Assembly: GCF_001262635.1 (NCBI RefSeq)
Contig: NZ_JXYH01000001.1
Location: 124,001 to 188,000 of the forward strand
Length of the DNA: 64,000 nt
Direction of reading: 5' to 3'
Source of the DNA: Aestuariivita boseongensis
GTDB lineage: Bacteria > Pseudomonadota > Alphaproteobacteria > Rhodobacterales > Rhodobacteraceae
The stretch's first letter is position 1, and the number at the start of each line of letters is the position of its first letter. This document shows, one piece after another, positions 25,848 through 34,851 of this stretch. Under the pieces are notes generated by a model that saw nothing but the letters and a program-made list of their open reading frames with translations, was not told the DNA's origin and did not search any database. A program made the translations under genes and the position numbers.

Positions 25848-27356
25848 TTAAGGAATAGCGAACTCAAACGCTCCCCGCTCGTTTGCGCAGCTTCCGTCCG
25901 GTTCTCTTGTTGGATCCGCAAAGAACTGCGTCATGATTTTGTGCGCACACGCGTCAATGGCACCCTGCACATGGTCTCCATATGCGAAGGTCACCATATA
26001 GGCGTTCGGAAGCGCCTCAGCGATTGGCGCAGCTGTCATCTCCGGCGTGACGGGATCGAAGCCGCCATTCAGGATCAGAACCGGCAAATTGCTGATGACC
26101 GGTTCATCTGTCTCGGCCGGCAGCGTGGGAAGATCCATATGCGCGCACATCGTGATGTATTCATTGGCATCGAGCGTCACGTAGTCGGTAACGAGATCGC
26201 CGAAACGCAAGTTGTCGAGGGTGAAGGCTTCGTCCAAGGACGAGGTCGGATCTTCGGAACAGATCACTGAAAAATGCATTAGGAACGCTAGGCTTGTCTC
26301 GGATTGAGCCGGGATCGGCGCAACGAAGAAACCCGGGGCGGTGTCGTTGGGACTGTCGTTTAGGATCGACCGGACGATCAGCGGGACGAAGCGAAGCTGC
26401 GTCACATCGTAGAGAGCGTCATAGATCGCCAGCGAGAACTGCTCGGCATCGACGGAGAAGGTGACGCCCTCCACCGAATACGCGTAGGGCGCTTCCTGCA
26501 ACTGGGTGTGGACCGCCCTCAGGTCGTCCTCGAACTCGGGAAAGGCCGCGTTGCAGGCCTCGTCAGCGGAACACATCGCGACAAGGTAGGCCAGCGCGCG
26601 TTCGAAGCGGGCGTCGAGACCCGCTTCGAAGCTGGTATAGGTTGTCGTCAGCGCCCCATCGAGCACGACGGCGGAGAGGCGATCCGGATATTCGCGCATC
26701 AGATGCTGGCCAAGCATCGTGCCGTAGGACTCGCCATAGTAAATGATCTGATCGTATCCGAGGATCCCACGGACGCTGTCCACATCGGCGGCGTTCTCGA
26801 GGCTGTTATAGGCGGCAAGGTTCACGCTCGCGGCGACCGCCTCATCGAAGCACGCCTTCAATCGCTCCAGTTTGTCCCGTTCAAGATCCGCCCAGCTTGC
26901 GTAGACCCCTGAGATATAGTTGTCCGAGAGGTCATTGAGCCCAAAGCATCCGAGAAAGGGCTCGGAATGGGCGGTGCCTCGCTGTGCGAAAAAGACGAGA
27001 TCATGATTGGCAAGCAATCGGCCGTAGTAACCGTCACTGTCATTCAAGGCCCCGATCTCGAGCAGCGTGAACGGCGTCCCGCCGGGCCCGCCGGCGCCGA
27101 AAAAGATCGGGTCGCGTGGCTCCTCTGACGTCGATTTCAAGCGAATGACACCCAGCGATATCGTGTTCTCGGAACGCCGGTCATGGAATTCGGGAACGAT
27201 CACGTTCCCGCAGTCGAATGCCACATCCTCGGGCATGTCGAAAAAGCAGGTCTCCAGTGGTTCATATCGCGGGAGAACTACTTCGTCGGTAGCCGCTGAG
27301 TTGGCGAACGCCGCCGCGAAGATCGCAGCTGAAAGTGCAGTACCTGAAAGCCTCAT
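25848..27356 (-). CDS. Secreted alpha/beta hydrolase, S33 peptidase-like
   Basis: A 502-residue exported hydrolase with a signal peptide (about 1-22). The oxyanion region GAGGPGG (about 87-93) and the nucleophile GESYGT (S210) are followed by a cap domain and a TAP-like C-terminal domain with the acid residue in GGFDPVTP and histidine in YGDHVQG. This matches tripeptidyl/prolyl aminopeptidases of family S33 that trim peptides in the periplasm or outside the cell. It follows a larger homologue by 20 bases and lies directly upstream of cluster A, so they may be one long operon. Confidence 0.88.
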   Translation of the reverse strand: MRLSGTALSAAIFAAAFANSAATDEVVLPRYEPLETCFFDMPEDVAFDCGNVIVPEFHDRRSENTISLGVIRLKSTSEEPRDPIFFGAGGPGGTPFTLLEIGALNDSDGYYGRLLANHDLVFFAQRGTAHSEPFLGCFGLNDLSDNYISGVYASWADLERDKLERLKACFDEAVAASVNLAAYNSLENAADVDSVRGILGYDQIIYYGESYGTMLGQHLMREYPDRLSAVVLDGALTTTYTSFEAGLDARFERALAYLVAMCSADEACNAAFPEFEDDLRAVHTQLQEAPYAYSVEGVTFSVDAEQFSLAIYDALYDVTQLRFVPLIVRSILNDSPNDTAPGFFVAPIPAQSETSLAFLMHFSVICSEDPTSSLDEAFTLDNLRFGDLVTDYVTLDANEYITMCAHMDLPTLPAETDEPVISNLPVLILNGGFDPVTPEMTAAPIAEALPNAYMVTFAYGDHVQGAIDACAHKIMTQFFADPTREPDGSCANERGAFEFAIP

Positions 27357-27376
27357 TATATTTGCCTCTTTCCAAA

Positions 27377-29389
27377 TCATTCTGGCAACGGCGAGTCCGG
27401 CTCCACGAACCGGGTTCTCGCTGCTTCAATGCAGGCGGTGTTCAGCGGGGTATTCGGCGAAAGGACGAAAGACTGGACAAGTGCCTTCCCGCAGTCATTG
27501 AAGATGCCGGCGACATGCCCCGTATGGGGTATGGTCACGACCGTTACGTTGCTCAGCGTTTCCGCCGCGCGAAGCCCCCATTCCGCCGGGGTCGCGGTGT
27601 CCAGGGCCCCGTTCACGACGAGCGTTGGAATGTCGCTGACCACGCCCGGAGGGGCCGGTTCATAGGCCTCGGCTGCCAGGCCCAGCTGTTCGCAACTGAT
27701 CTGGTAGCTCGGCACCCATTTGGCCAACTCTCCGATCAGTTGCGGGGCCTCGAAGTCGGCGTAGGCTTCGAACGCAACATCATTGAAGAAGCTGTATGAG
27801 ATGTCATTGCAGCGGATGATGCGGTGCGTGATCGAGTCTAGAATGGTCCGCCCGCGCAGGAATGCGGTTCGGGTCAGGTCGGCGAAAACGGCCGAGAGTT
27901 CGCCCTCGGACAAAAGGTCGATGAGCGCGACCATTTCGGCCTGCAGGGAGGGAATGATGACCGCCTGCTGAATGAAGCTGCGCAAGCCTTCGCGCGTGCG
28001 CTGATCGCGATGGATTAGAAGCGGTTCGAGATTGGTCATTGCGAGGTTGGCGACCGATCCCCCGGCGGCGTCGAGATAGCCTTCGAGGAGCGCTTCTAAG
28101 AGTTCAGTTCGATTTGTCGCCTTCAGGAGGGCTTCGCGTATGATCGCGGCCCCGCCGAGAATGAGCGAAATGTCTTCCTCGATCGCGTCGAACTGGTCCG
28201 AAATTGTTGCCAGCCGGGCATTCGCTTCAGCGAGAGCGCCTTCGTGTGCCAGTAACGCCGCCTGGACTTGCGCTTCCGGCAGGACGACTTCTGCCCGCGA
28301 CGCCGCCTGCGCCAAATCGAATACAGCGAATTCCCCGCGCTCAAGCTCTGCGATCAATCGCGGCAGGAACGGGATCATGTTCTTCTGCAGCGTGATCGAA
28401 GACAGCAGGATCCCAGAGAGGTCTTGAACGGTGACCTCTGTCCCGTCATCTCGCAACAGAGAATCCGCTTCGAGGCTGGCCAGAAGGTCTACCGTGCGTT
28501 GGCGAATATCCGCGTAGCTTGCTGCACAGTCCGGGTCGGCCTCGCAATTGGCGAAGACGCGCAGGATCACATAGGCGTTCAGGAACCCCATCTCGTAGAA
28601 CTCCGCGTTCCACGGGGCCACACCGTCGATCACGGCGACACGCAGAGGCGGCAGCTCGGCCTCGCCGGCTGTCTCGTAGTGGTCGAGGATCGACAGCGTG
28701 ACCATGCTGCCGTAGGAACCGCCGAACAGGTTGTAGGCGGGATAGCCCAGATGCCGCATCAGCGCGATCGTGTCGCGGACGGTGCTCTGGGTGTTGTATT
28801 GCGTGATGTCGATCCTCTGATCTTCGAGATATGGAACGCAGCTTCGGTAGTCCACGACCTCCGCAGATGCGGCCACGACATCATAAACTGCTTGGGGGTC
28901 GGAACCGGCACCGATGTCCAGCGCTTCGAACCGGGCTTCGACCGCATCGAGGTCGTCCTCGTAGGTCTCGGGGCGTGCGATCCGGACATTGATGGGACAC
29001 AGCAATTCGTTGCTGTGCGCCGTGCCGCGCTGGTCGAAGACGATGATGTCGCGGTTCTGGCGCAGTCCGGCGGTGCCGCCGCTGATCTGCGACAGGGAAT
29101 TCAGGGCCGAGCCACCCGGCCCACCCTGAAAATAGATTACCGGATCTTCGAATGGCGCAAGGTTCGTGCTCTTAAGCACAACGTACGAGATCTGGATCAT
29201 CCGTCCGTCCGGCGCATCCCAGTTCTCGGGAACCTCGACTTGACCACACGAGAAGGTCCCGCCAAGGGTTTCTCCGTCGGGGACCGGGATGGCGCAGTCC
29301 GATGCGGCATCCTGTGCCGGTGCCGCAAGAGGTGATAGAAGCGCTACAGTGCAAATAGCAATCAAGGTTGCGGTGAAGGGCTTTTTCAT
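27377..29389 (-). CDS. Large secreted S33-type hydrolase with helical insert
   Basis: A 670-residue homologue of the next gene. A signal peptide (about 1-26), oxyanion-loop FQGGPGGS (about 87-94), nucleophile GGSYGS (S225) and C-terminal segment NGALDTATP plus PHTGHVAG give the full catalytic triad of family S33. It is about 170 residues longer than its neighbour because of a mostly helical, alanine/glutamate-rich insert (about 320-510) between the nucleophile and the acid residue, where the substrate-covering lid normally lies. GGAG before 29389 supports the start. Confidence 0.86.
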   Translation of the reverse strand: MKKPFTATLIAICTVALLSPLAAPAQDAASDCAIPVPDGETLGGTFSCGQVEVPENWDAPDGRMIQISYVVLKSTNLAPFEDPVIYFQGGPGGSALNSLSQISGGTAGLRQNRDIIVFDQRGTAHSNELLCPINVRIARPETYEDDLDAVEARFEALDIGAGSDPQAVYDVVAASAEVVDYRSCVPYLEDQRIDITQYNTQSTVRDTIALMRHLGYPAYNLFGGSYGSMVTLSILDHYETAGEAELPPLRVAVIDGVAPWNAEFYEMGFLNAYVILRVFANCEADPDCAASYADIRQRTVDLLASLEADSLLRDDGTEVTVQDLSGILLSSITLQKNMIPFLPRLIAELERGEFAVFDLAQAASRAEVVLPEAQVQAALLAHEGALAEANARLATISDQFDAIEEDISLILGGAAIIREALLKATNRTELLEALLEGYLDAAGGSVANLAMTNLEPLLIHRDQRTREGLRSFIQQAVIIPSLQAEMVALIDLLSEGELSAVFADLTRTAFLRGRTILDSITHRIIRCNDISYSFFNDVAFEAYADFEAPQLIGELAKWVPSYQISCEQLGLAAEAYEPAPPGVVSDIPTLVVNGALDTATPAEWGLRAAETLSNVTVVTIPHTGHVAGIFNDCGKALVQSFVLSPNTPLNTACIEAARTRFVEPDSPLPE

Positions 29390-29432
29390 CCAGGCGATCT
29401 CCAACTCGCTCAATCGCTGTGTCGTTAAAGAG

Positions 29433-29630
29433 CTAGAACTGGAACGCAACGCTCAACCCAACAGTGAGGGGATCGAACTCTACACCCGACCAATCCAACC
29501 CCGGTGCTGGAGGTGCCACTACGACCGGTGCGGCGGAGGCCGGCGTATTGAGGCTCTCGCCATAAGTGGGCCCACAAGGGAGTATTGTTGCTGCCGCCAA
29601 GCAGAACTTCTTTATCATCTCAGACTTCAC
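29433..29630 (-). CDS. Short outer-membrane-protein-like peptide
   Basis: A 65-residue exported peptide. It has a signal peptide, a proline/valine-rich linker (PVVVAPPAPGLDWSG) and an ending, VGLSVAFQF, like a final barrel strand. In Rhodobacteraceae and rhizobia such signal-linker-WSG starts normally lead into an outer-membrane barrel of about 180 residues and end in a very similar strand. It therefore looks like a barrel protein that lost its middle by an in-frame deletion, although a real small protein cannot be excluded. AAGGTGAAG before 29630 is a good ribosome site. Confidence 0.55.
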   Translation of the reverse strand: MKSEMIKKFCLAAATILPCGPTYGESLNTPASAAPVVVAPPAPGLDWSGVEFDPLTVGLSVAFQF

Positions 29631-30055
29631 CTTTTCATTTAAAACTGGCTAATCGTTTCTGTTCAAATGCTGATCCAATGGGAGCCGTTTCGTGTCGTAC
29701 TTGGGCGTCCTTTCATGCTTACATGGTTGGCGAGCCAAGAGCTCTTGCAAAGGGCGAAAATATGCATTTCCCGTTTAATTTAGCGCGTTGAGACAGCCGC
29801 GGAGTTGCTCTGGATAAAGCTTGGCTTGTGAGCTAGCCGCGCCGATTAACCCTTAACCTTACTGTATGGCTGTGGTTGAGAAATTGACTGAAGCTCTGCG
29901 CGCCTCACCACGCAGGCACAGCCCCTTTCGTCCACCGCCTGGTCAAGTGGTTTCAGAGCGCTGTTAGAGGTTGTGTTACTTCAGACCGCCTGTGAAAGTG
30001 AATCGATTGTTAAACCGATTGTTTCGCAACGAATAAGTCATATATTGAGAACGAA
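29631..30055. other. Divergent promoter region between cluster A operon and XRE gene
   Basis: About 425 bases separate the leftward operon that ends in cluster A from the rightward XRE regulator at 30056. One copy of the recurring motif lies at 29749-29769. A homopurine-poor, AT-rich stretch follows (29760-29870). No gene was found. The arrangement is that of a regulator controlling a divergent operon. Confidence 0.5.
29749..29769 (+). promoter_or_regulatory. Recurring island motif, copy 2
   Basis: AAAGGGCGAAAATATGCATT matches the consensus with one or two differences. It lies about 120 bases upstream of the first gene of the leftward operon and about 290 upstream of the XRE start, a suitable place for an operator. 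Confidence 0.5.
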
Positions 30056-30715
30056 ATGGAAGCAGAGTTCATCAGACTGGTCCGCCGTCGCACGGGGATT
30101 ACTCAAACAGGTCTCGCAGCATGGTTGGACGTCGACCAGGGCACGGTCAGCCGCTGGGAGCGTGGAGTGTCTAGGCCCAGGCCCTCAACACTGGCCGCTA
30201 TGCGCACTCTATTGATCCAAGACGAAGAGCGGCGGGTTCGTGATCGAAGCATCGCTATGGTCAGAAACAATCTCCTACCAGCAACTCTCATGGGCCCTGG
30301 GTTACACCTCAAGGAGTTCTCCAGTTTTGCGGTCGCTCACTACAATCAGAGAAGCGGAACGGATTTGCGCCGTCTCGTTGGCTCATCACTTGAGACGCAA
30401 GCGAGCCGCAGTGGATACCCGCAGCTTTGGGACTGTGTCTTGCGATCGGGGCTTCTCGAGGGAGAGGCGATTATATTTACGTTTGCCATCAACTCTCGCG
30501 GAAAGGGGCATGTGACAGTGTGTGAACCGTTCTTCGAAGACGGCGCGATTGCCGGTTTCTTGAACTACGTGACCCGCTACTTCGATTTTCCTGAGAATAA
30601 AGAGCGTACGCTTGAATTTGCACAGTTCGTGCCAGCCAGCGATCCGACCCAGAATAGGGTGTTGTATCGTGGTCAGCGGGCGGAATTCTGCGAACAGTCA
30701 TTGATGTTGTGCTGA
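30056..30715 (+). CDS. XRE-family regulator with sensor-like C-terminus, copy 1
   Basis: A 219-residue regulator with an XRE helix-turn-helix (about 5-60) containing GTVSRWERGVSRPRP. The remaining 150 residues form a conserved domain with an GRGHVTVCEPFFEDGAIAGF-like beta sheet segment (PAS-like in appearance, not proven). It is a paralogue of the protein at 39014 over its whole length: both share VDQ-TVSRWERGV, the LLP-TL segment and the EDG-I-G-LNYVT-YFD stretch. It stands divergent to the operon carrying the hydrolases and cluster A. It probably senses an envelope signal or metabolite. Confidence 0.82.
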   Translation: MEAEFIRLVRRRTGITQTGLAAWLDVDQGTVSRWERGVSRPRPSTLAAMRTLLIQDEERRVRDRSIAMVRNNLLPATLMGPGLHLKEFSSFAVAHYNQRSGTDLRRLVGSSLETQASRSGYPQLWDCVLRSGLLEGEAIIFTFAINSRGKGHVTVCEPFFEDGAIAGFLNYVTRYFDFPENKERTLEFAQFVPASDPTQNRVLYRGQRAEFCEQSLMLC

Positions 30716-30774
30716 CAACATCCGCACGCAGCTTCCCGCGATCTTGTCTAACGAAAGTTCTGCATAAGCAGCAT

Positions 30775-31293
30775 TTATGAAAGGATCCCGTCCAAAGGTG
30801 GATGCCGCCACACTGGCAATCCGTCCGGTCTGCGTCTTGCTCTTTCGTCGCGAACGCAACCGAGTTTTTTGGCTAGGCGGATGGAGCGCTCGTTGCCTTC
30901 CTTGATGTAAGACACTGGCCGTTGAAGGCCTAAGGACTCGCAGGCCCAGCGACGTGCAGCTTCAGCCGCCTCGTAGGCGTATCCCTTACCTTCGAATTCT
31001 GGATCCCAGATTTGCCATCCGATTTCTGGCTCGGGCGCATCTGGCGGAAAGAATGGACCAGCAATTCCTATCACTTTGTTGGGCCTTACCCGAAGGTCAC
31101 ACGCCAAGAGACCGTACCCACGTATCTCCCAGTGACCAATCCACATTGCGAAGGTGCGCCAAGCTTTGCCTTCCGAGTATGGACCTCCTGAAGGGATAGA
31201 GCGGTCAGAGCCGGCATACATATTGAACTGCTGCCAATCTTCAGCTGCCAGCCTTCGCAGGGTGAGCCGCTCTGTTGTTATTGGTTTTTGCAT
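30775..31293 (-). CDS. GNAT-family N-acetyltransferase, RimJ/RimL type
   Basis: A 172-residue cytoplasmic acetyltransferase. The opening TERLTLRRLAAEDW is the usual start of the RimJ/RimL branch, and the acetyl-CoA site appears as PEIGWQIWDPEFEGKGYAYEA plus a later ERSIRLAKKLG helix. Acceptors in this group are protein N-termini or small amines. It is transcribed alone, leftward, convergent with the XRE gene. Confidence 0.85.
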   Translation of the reverse strand: MQKPITTERLTLRRLAAEDWQQFNMYAGSDRSIPSGGPYSEGKAWRTFAMWIGHWEIRGYGLLACDLRVRPNKVIGIAGPFFPPDAPEPEIGWQIWDPEFEGKGYAYEAAEAARRWACESLGLQRPVSYIKEGNERSIRLAKKLGCVRDERARRRPDGLPVWRHPPLDGILS

Positions 31294-31938
31294 TGCTCAG
31301 CCTCTGCTTTTCCAAGATCACTGGCGGCTTCTGTCAATTGGCGGCCGCATGTTTTCTCATGAAAGCACGAGATGTAGCTAGATGATGCTCAATCCGCACA
31401 AGGACACTGGCCGAATGCAGCTTTCTGTAACACATGGGGGCCAAGCCGCGTTCGTAACTTTTACGAAATTATTGGAAAAGTTGGACCCGTCAAACAAAGG
31501 TGAAAAACTTCGTTCCTTTTGCGGAGCGCCTCCAGCACTTTGAAGCAAACCGAGAAACCTCTGCTCTGGAAAAACATGAATGTTATTCAAATGGTCAAAC
31601 CATTCGATGACTCCCAAATTTCACGCGTCAGTGGCAGATCGAATAAAACGGCGAGTTTGTAAAAACCAAGTATGCTACAATACTTAGCTGATCACGCAGA
31701 ACGCATATTTTCGCCCTTCTCTGTTCGAGAGTTTACGATAACGTTTTAACTCGCGTTCTTAACTTCACATTTTCTGAAGCTGATCCCAACGCTGTTTCGA
31801 GTGGAAAGTAGGGTAGCTGCGAGAGAAAATGCATCGTTGAAGCGCTCGGTGAAGTGTTCTGCGTGCGCAGTCTGATTGCTTTTGGGGCCCGGTTCCACAT
31901 ACAACTTTTCAGAAAGTCGCGCGGTATTGGAGGAAGTT
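31294..31938. other. AT-rich intergenic region with one motif copy
   Basis: About 645 bases hold the promoters of the leftward acetyltransferase and the rightward secreted protein at 31939. The recurring motif is at 31700-31719 in reverse orientation. Short open frames (for example 31378-31617) show no coding signs. Confidence 0.5.
31700..31719 (-). promoter_or_regulatory. Recurring island motif, copy 3
   Basis: The minus strand reads GAAGGGCGAAAATATGCGTT, used here as consensus. It lies about 220 bases before the gene at 31939. It is the same, over 20 bases, as copy 4 at 39686-39706. Confidence 0.5.
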
Positions 31939-32478
31939 ATGCGAAATTTGGTTGCGGGGCTTGTTGCGGGCTCATTGTTTTTCGGCTCAGCGTTGCCCAG
32001 TGCTGCGATGTCAGACGAAGAAAAGGCCGCTTTGGCCGCGGCTGCGATCTTGGGTATTGCGGCTCTCTCACACCATAAAAATCACTACCAGGAAGGTTAC
32101 CGGCCGCAAGGTGAAAACGAGACGGCAATGTTCGAGGCTGGATACCGTGACGGTCTGCACAACGAGCAGTTCGATACTGGCTACGGCACCCGTGCCTATA
32201 GCGAAGGCTATGCGGCTGGACATAAAGAGCGTGAGAACCGTCTGGCGCACAAGCGACACAATGTTCGCGAGGTCAGGGTGCCATCGGCAGCGATTGCCGG
32301 TTGCAGAGATGAAGTTGCATCCAGCTTTGGCGTCAGGTCACGGGATGTACACATTATCAAGGCCGGCCAAGAGGGGTCCGACAACTACTATATTGAGATG
32401 TCTTCGGGCCACCGCCACGTAATTTGCGGTACGAACTCGCGAGGCCAAGTCTTCAATTTGCGCAACGGTAGATTGTAG
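31939..32478 (+). CDS. Secreted protein with GYR/GY repeats
   Basis: A 179-residue exported protein with a signal peptide (about 1-24). The middle (about 55-105) is rich in repeating tyrosine-glycine turns such as EAGYRDGLHN, DTGYGTRAYS and EGYAAGHKER, a pattern like that of YMGG/GYxxG-type surface proteins. The C-terminal part (about 115-179) is a compact cysteine-pair domain with GCRDEVASSFGV and HVICGTNSRG. GGAGGAAG gives a strong ribosome site. Function not recognised; it precedes an adenylate cyclase by about 100 bases. Confidence 0.7.
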   Translation: MRNLVAGLVAGSLFFGSALPSAAMSDEEKAALAAAAILGIAALSHHKNHYQEGYRPQGENETAMFEAGYRDGLHNEQFDTGYGTRAYSEGYAAGHKERENRLAHKRHNVREVRVPSAAIAGCRDEVASSFGVRSRDVHIIKAGQEGSDNYYIEMSSGHRHVICGTNSRGQVFNLRNGRL

Positions 32479-32581
32479 CCAGACTTGAACAGCAGACCAT
32501 GTGGCGCGGGTTTGTATCCCGCGTCGCACGAGTTCGAGCGAAAATGACAGTAAATTTTGGTGGGGCGCGTACCTCTCAGAG

Positions 32582-33868
32582 GTGCTGGATTTGGTGAAAG
32601 AACTCAACCTCATTAAAAAAGCGCCACGGTGGTTGGTCTGGTATCTGAGCTACAATTTTGAGGGAAAAACGGAGCGCCAGAAACGTCGGCAGTTTGCGAT
32701 AAATTTTACCTGCCTGATCGGTGGAACGATCTCTCCCTTGTTTGGCCTCTATTACCTGACGCATGACTTATCGCTATGGTATGCAACCATTGTCGCGGTT
32801 GCGCTTGGATTAGGTGCATACGCATTGCCCCTGGTCAGCCGATTTGGGGATACTCCGTTCGTTTTCGCGACTACTGTTCTACTGTGTGGTAGCTGTATCG
32901 CCCTGACGTTGTTGCTTGGGGCCCGAAGCGGTATTTTCATGTACATCCTTATCATCACGACGATGATGATTATTTATGTGGGGTCGGAACGCGTGGCCCT
33001 TCTTTTATTCTCGACGCTAGTCAGCATTGCCAGCATCACCCTTTGTTTCTTTTTGCCCAGCGACGGATGGTTGACAGCTGCGAACACTCCTCCCTTGCAT
33101 ACAGTTCTTTTGATATCATCGGTCCCAGTGCCGATTTTGATGATCGCAGGAGTAATGTTTGCGAGTTTTCGTAGAATGGAGCGCGCGGAGGACGCCTTGG
33201 AGGCAGAATATACGCGCTCGGAGGCCTTGCTTTATAATCTCCTTCCGGAAGACATCGCGGCACGGTTAAAAATCGAACCGTATCGCACTATCGCTGACAG
33301 CTTGCCCCAGGTGGCGATCCTTTTTGCAGACGTAGTGGATTTCACGCCTCGCGCCGCTTCTTTGCCTCCGGAAGAAATCGTGGGCTTTCTGAACCGTATC
33401 TTTCGGTCCTTCGATCAACTTGCAGCAAAGCATGGGCTGGAGAAGATCAAGACCATTGGAGACGCCTATATGGTGGCCGCAGGAATGCCAAACCCGGTGG
33501 GCGACCCTGTGCATCGGGTCGCAGAAATGGCTTTGGACATGCAGCGGACAGCTGAGAAGATGGCGTCTGACCTCCCGGGGGGGCTGCAGGTGCGGATTGG
33601 GCTCCATGCTGGGCCGGCAGTGGCGGGCGTCATAGGGAACCGGAAGCTGTTTTACGATGTTTGGGGAGAGACCGTAAACACTGCCAGCCGGATGGAAAGC
33701 CATGGGGAACCAGGACGTATTCAGGTGACGGCATCGGCCAAGAAAGAACTGGAAGAGGACTACGACTTTCAGCTCAGAGGTATGGTGAAAGTAAAGGGTA
33801 TGGGTGATGTTGAGACATGGTGGCTCACAGGCAGGCGAGCTGAAACCAGGATACGGAAAAATGATTAG
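32582..33868 (+). CDS. Membrane-bound class III adenylate cyclase
   Basis: A protein of about 428 residues that makes cAMP. Six hydrophobic segments (about 40-195) precede a short coiled linker and a class III catalytic domain (about 243-410). Key residues are present: metal Asp in FADVVDF (D250) and KTIGDAY (D294), adenine-selecting Lys (K290) and Asp in KLFYDVWG (D359), and NTASR with the transition-state Asn/Arg (N366, R370). Adenylate rather than guanylate specificity follows from K290/D359. The start is uncertain: a GTG at 32582 is chosen; a GTG at 32501 gives 27 more residues. No ATG suits. Confidence 0.88.
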   Translation: MLDLVKELNLIKKAPRWLVWYLSYNFEGKTERQKRRQFAINFTCLIGGTISPLFGLYYLTHDLSLWYATIVAVALGLGAYALPLVSRFGDTPFVFATTVLLCGSCIALTLLLGARSGIFMYILIITTMMIIYVGSERVALLLFSTLVSIASITLCFFLPSDGWLTAANTPPLHTVLLISSVPVPILMIAGVMFASFRRMERAEDALEAEYTRSEALLYNLLPEDIAARLKIEPYRTIADSLPQVAILFADVVDFTPRAASLPPEEIVGFLNRIFRSFDQLAAKHGLEKIKTIGDAYMVAAGMPNPVGDPVHRVAEMALDMQRTAEKMASDLPGGLQVRIGLHAGPAVAGVIGNRKLFYDVWGETVNTASRMESHGEPGRIQVTASAKKELEEDYDFQLRGMVKVKGMGDVETWWLTGRRAETRIRKND

Positions 33869-34206
33869 CAGCGCAGCGGGTCAATTGGCTCGATTGAACG
33901 GCCTCTTCGCGGGCGAAACAAAGGGTCCACCGGGCGTTGTAGGTTCCATTTCATCTGGCAGTCTGCAAAAGTCCGACGGCAAAAAAAGAACAATCGAGTT
34001 TTGGTGGTTTGATCGGCTGAAACGTTGCTTATTATGAAAATGACAGAATTCGGCTGCGTGCCCCGGCGTGGAACAATAGGACTTGGCCGATCCGAGCTGG
34101 CTACGACCAGCCTTGGCTATCTCGACCATTTGGCTTGCGTAACTTATCCGCGTTGCAATGCTTCCGGAAATCAAGAAAGATCGAAACAACTTAAAGGGAG
34201 GCGTTT
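33869..34206. other. Intergenic region before the phosphatase/kinase-like operon
   Basis: About 340 bases contain the likely promoter for the five-gene operon starting at 34207. No recurring-motif copy, hairpin or gene was recognised. Confidence 0.5.
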
Positions 34207-34851
34207 GTGAGAAAAACGTTTATTTGCTTTGCTCTGAGTTTTGCCGCAACCATCGCGCAGGCCGATGTGACGTCCCGATCTGGCGGCCCATCAGAGAGCG
34301 AAATGCTCGCACGAAATGTTGACGGGGCGCCCGATGGGATGACATTTTTCCGCCCGGTTCTTTCAGGTGTTTTGTATCGGAGCGGGTTCAAGGGCGGCGA
34401 CAAGGCGCGTTCCGGCCTATCGAATGGGCAGCGCAGCGAACTATGCGATGCCGGGTTCGAAACCGCGTTCTATGCCGATTTCGGGAAGAACACCGAATAT
34501 GGAAGCACCAGTTGCGGTAGCAATGCGCTTGACTACAAATCGGCGCGCTCTTCGCGGCCTTCGGCTGTAATGGAGGCCGTTTATCAGACCATAAAGAACC
34601 CTGAGAAGGGACCAGTATTGGTGCATTGCATGTGGGGCGTGCACGCTTCAGGTGCGCTGTCGGCGATGGCGCTAGTGCAATTCTGTGGCTGGTCCGAAGA
34701 TCGCGCCAAGTCCTATTGGAACGAGGCCCGAAACGGCGCCCCTTGCGCCAATGGTTGTGATGCTTGGATCGATGCGAAGTTCGAACGTTTCCGCGTCAAC
34801 CCGGATTTGCAGATCACTGACGCGGAACGCGCAGCGATCTGTCCCAAGTGA
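34207..34851 (+). CDS. Secreted tyrosine-phosphatase-like protein lacking the catalytic Arg
   Basis: A 214-residue exported protein (signal peptide about 1-19). The segment LVHCMWGVHASG (C141) has the form of the cysteine-phosphatase signature HC-x5-R-S, but the arginine position is alanine (A147). The rest, with TFFRPVLSGVLYRSG near residue 47-60, also follows the opening of dual-specificity/tyrosine phosphatases. Loss of the arginine predicts no normal phosphatase activity; it may bind phosphorylated ligands. The start is a GTG after AAAGGGAGG. It overlaps the next gene as GTGA and heads a five-gene operon. Confidence 0.7.
   Translation: MRKTFICFALSFAATIAQADVTSRSGGPSESEMLARNVDGAPDGMTFFRPVLSGVLYRSGFKGGDKARSGLSNGQRSELCDAGFETAFYADFGKNTEYGSTSCGSNALDYKSARSSRPSAVMEAVYQTIKNPEKGPVLVHCMWGVHASGALSAMALVQFCGWSEDRAKSYWNEARNGAPCANGCDAWIDAKFERFRVNPDLQITDAERAAICPK

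Noticed and set aside
31378-31617. 79-codon open frame on the minus strand in the intergenic region
   Set aside because: No ribosome site, no homology recognised, and composition like the surrounding noncoding DNA.
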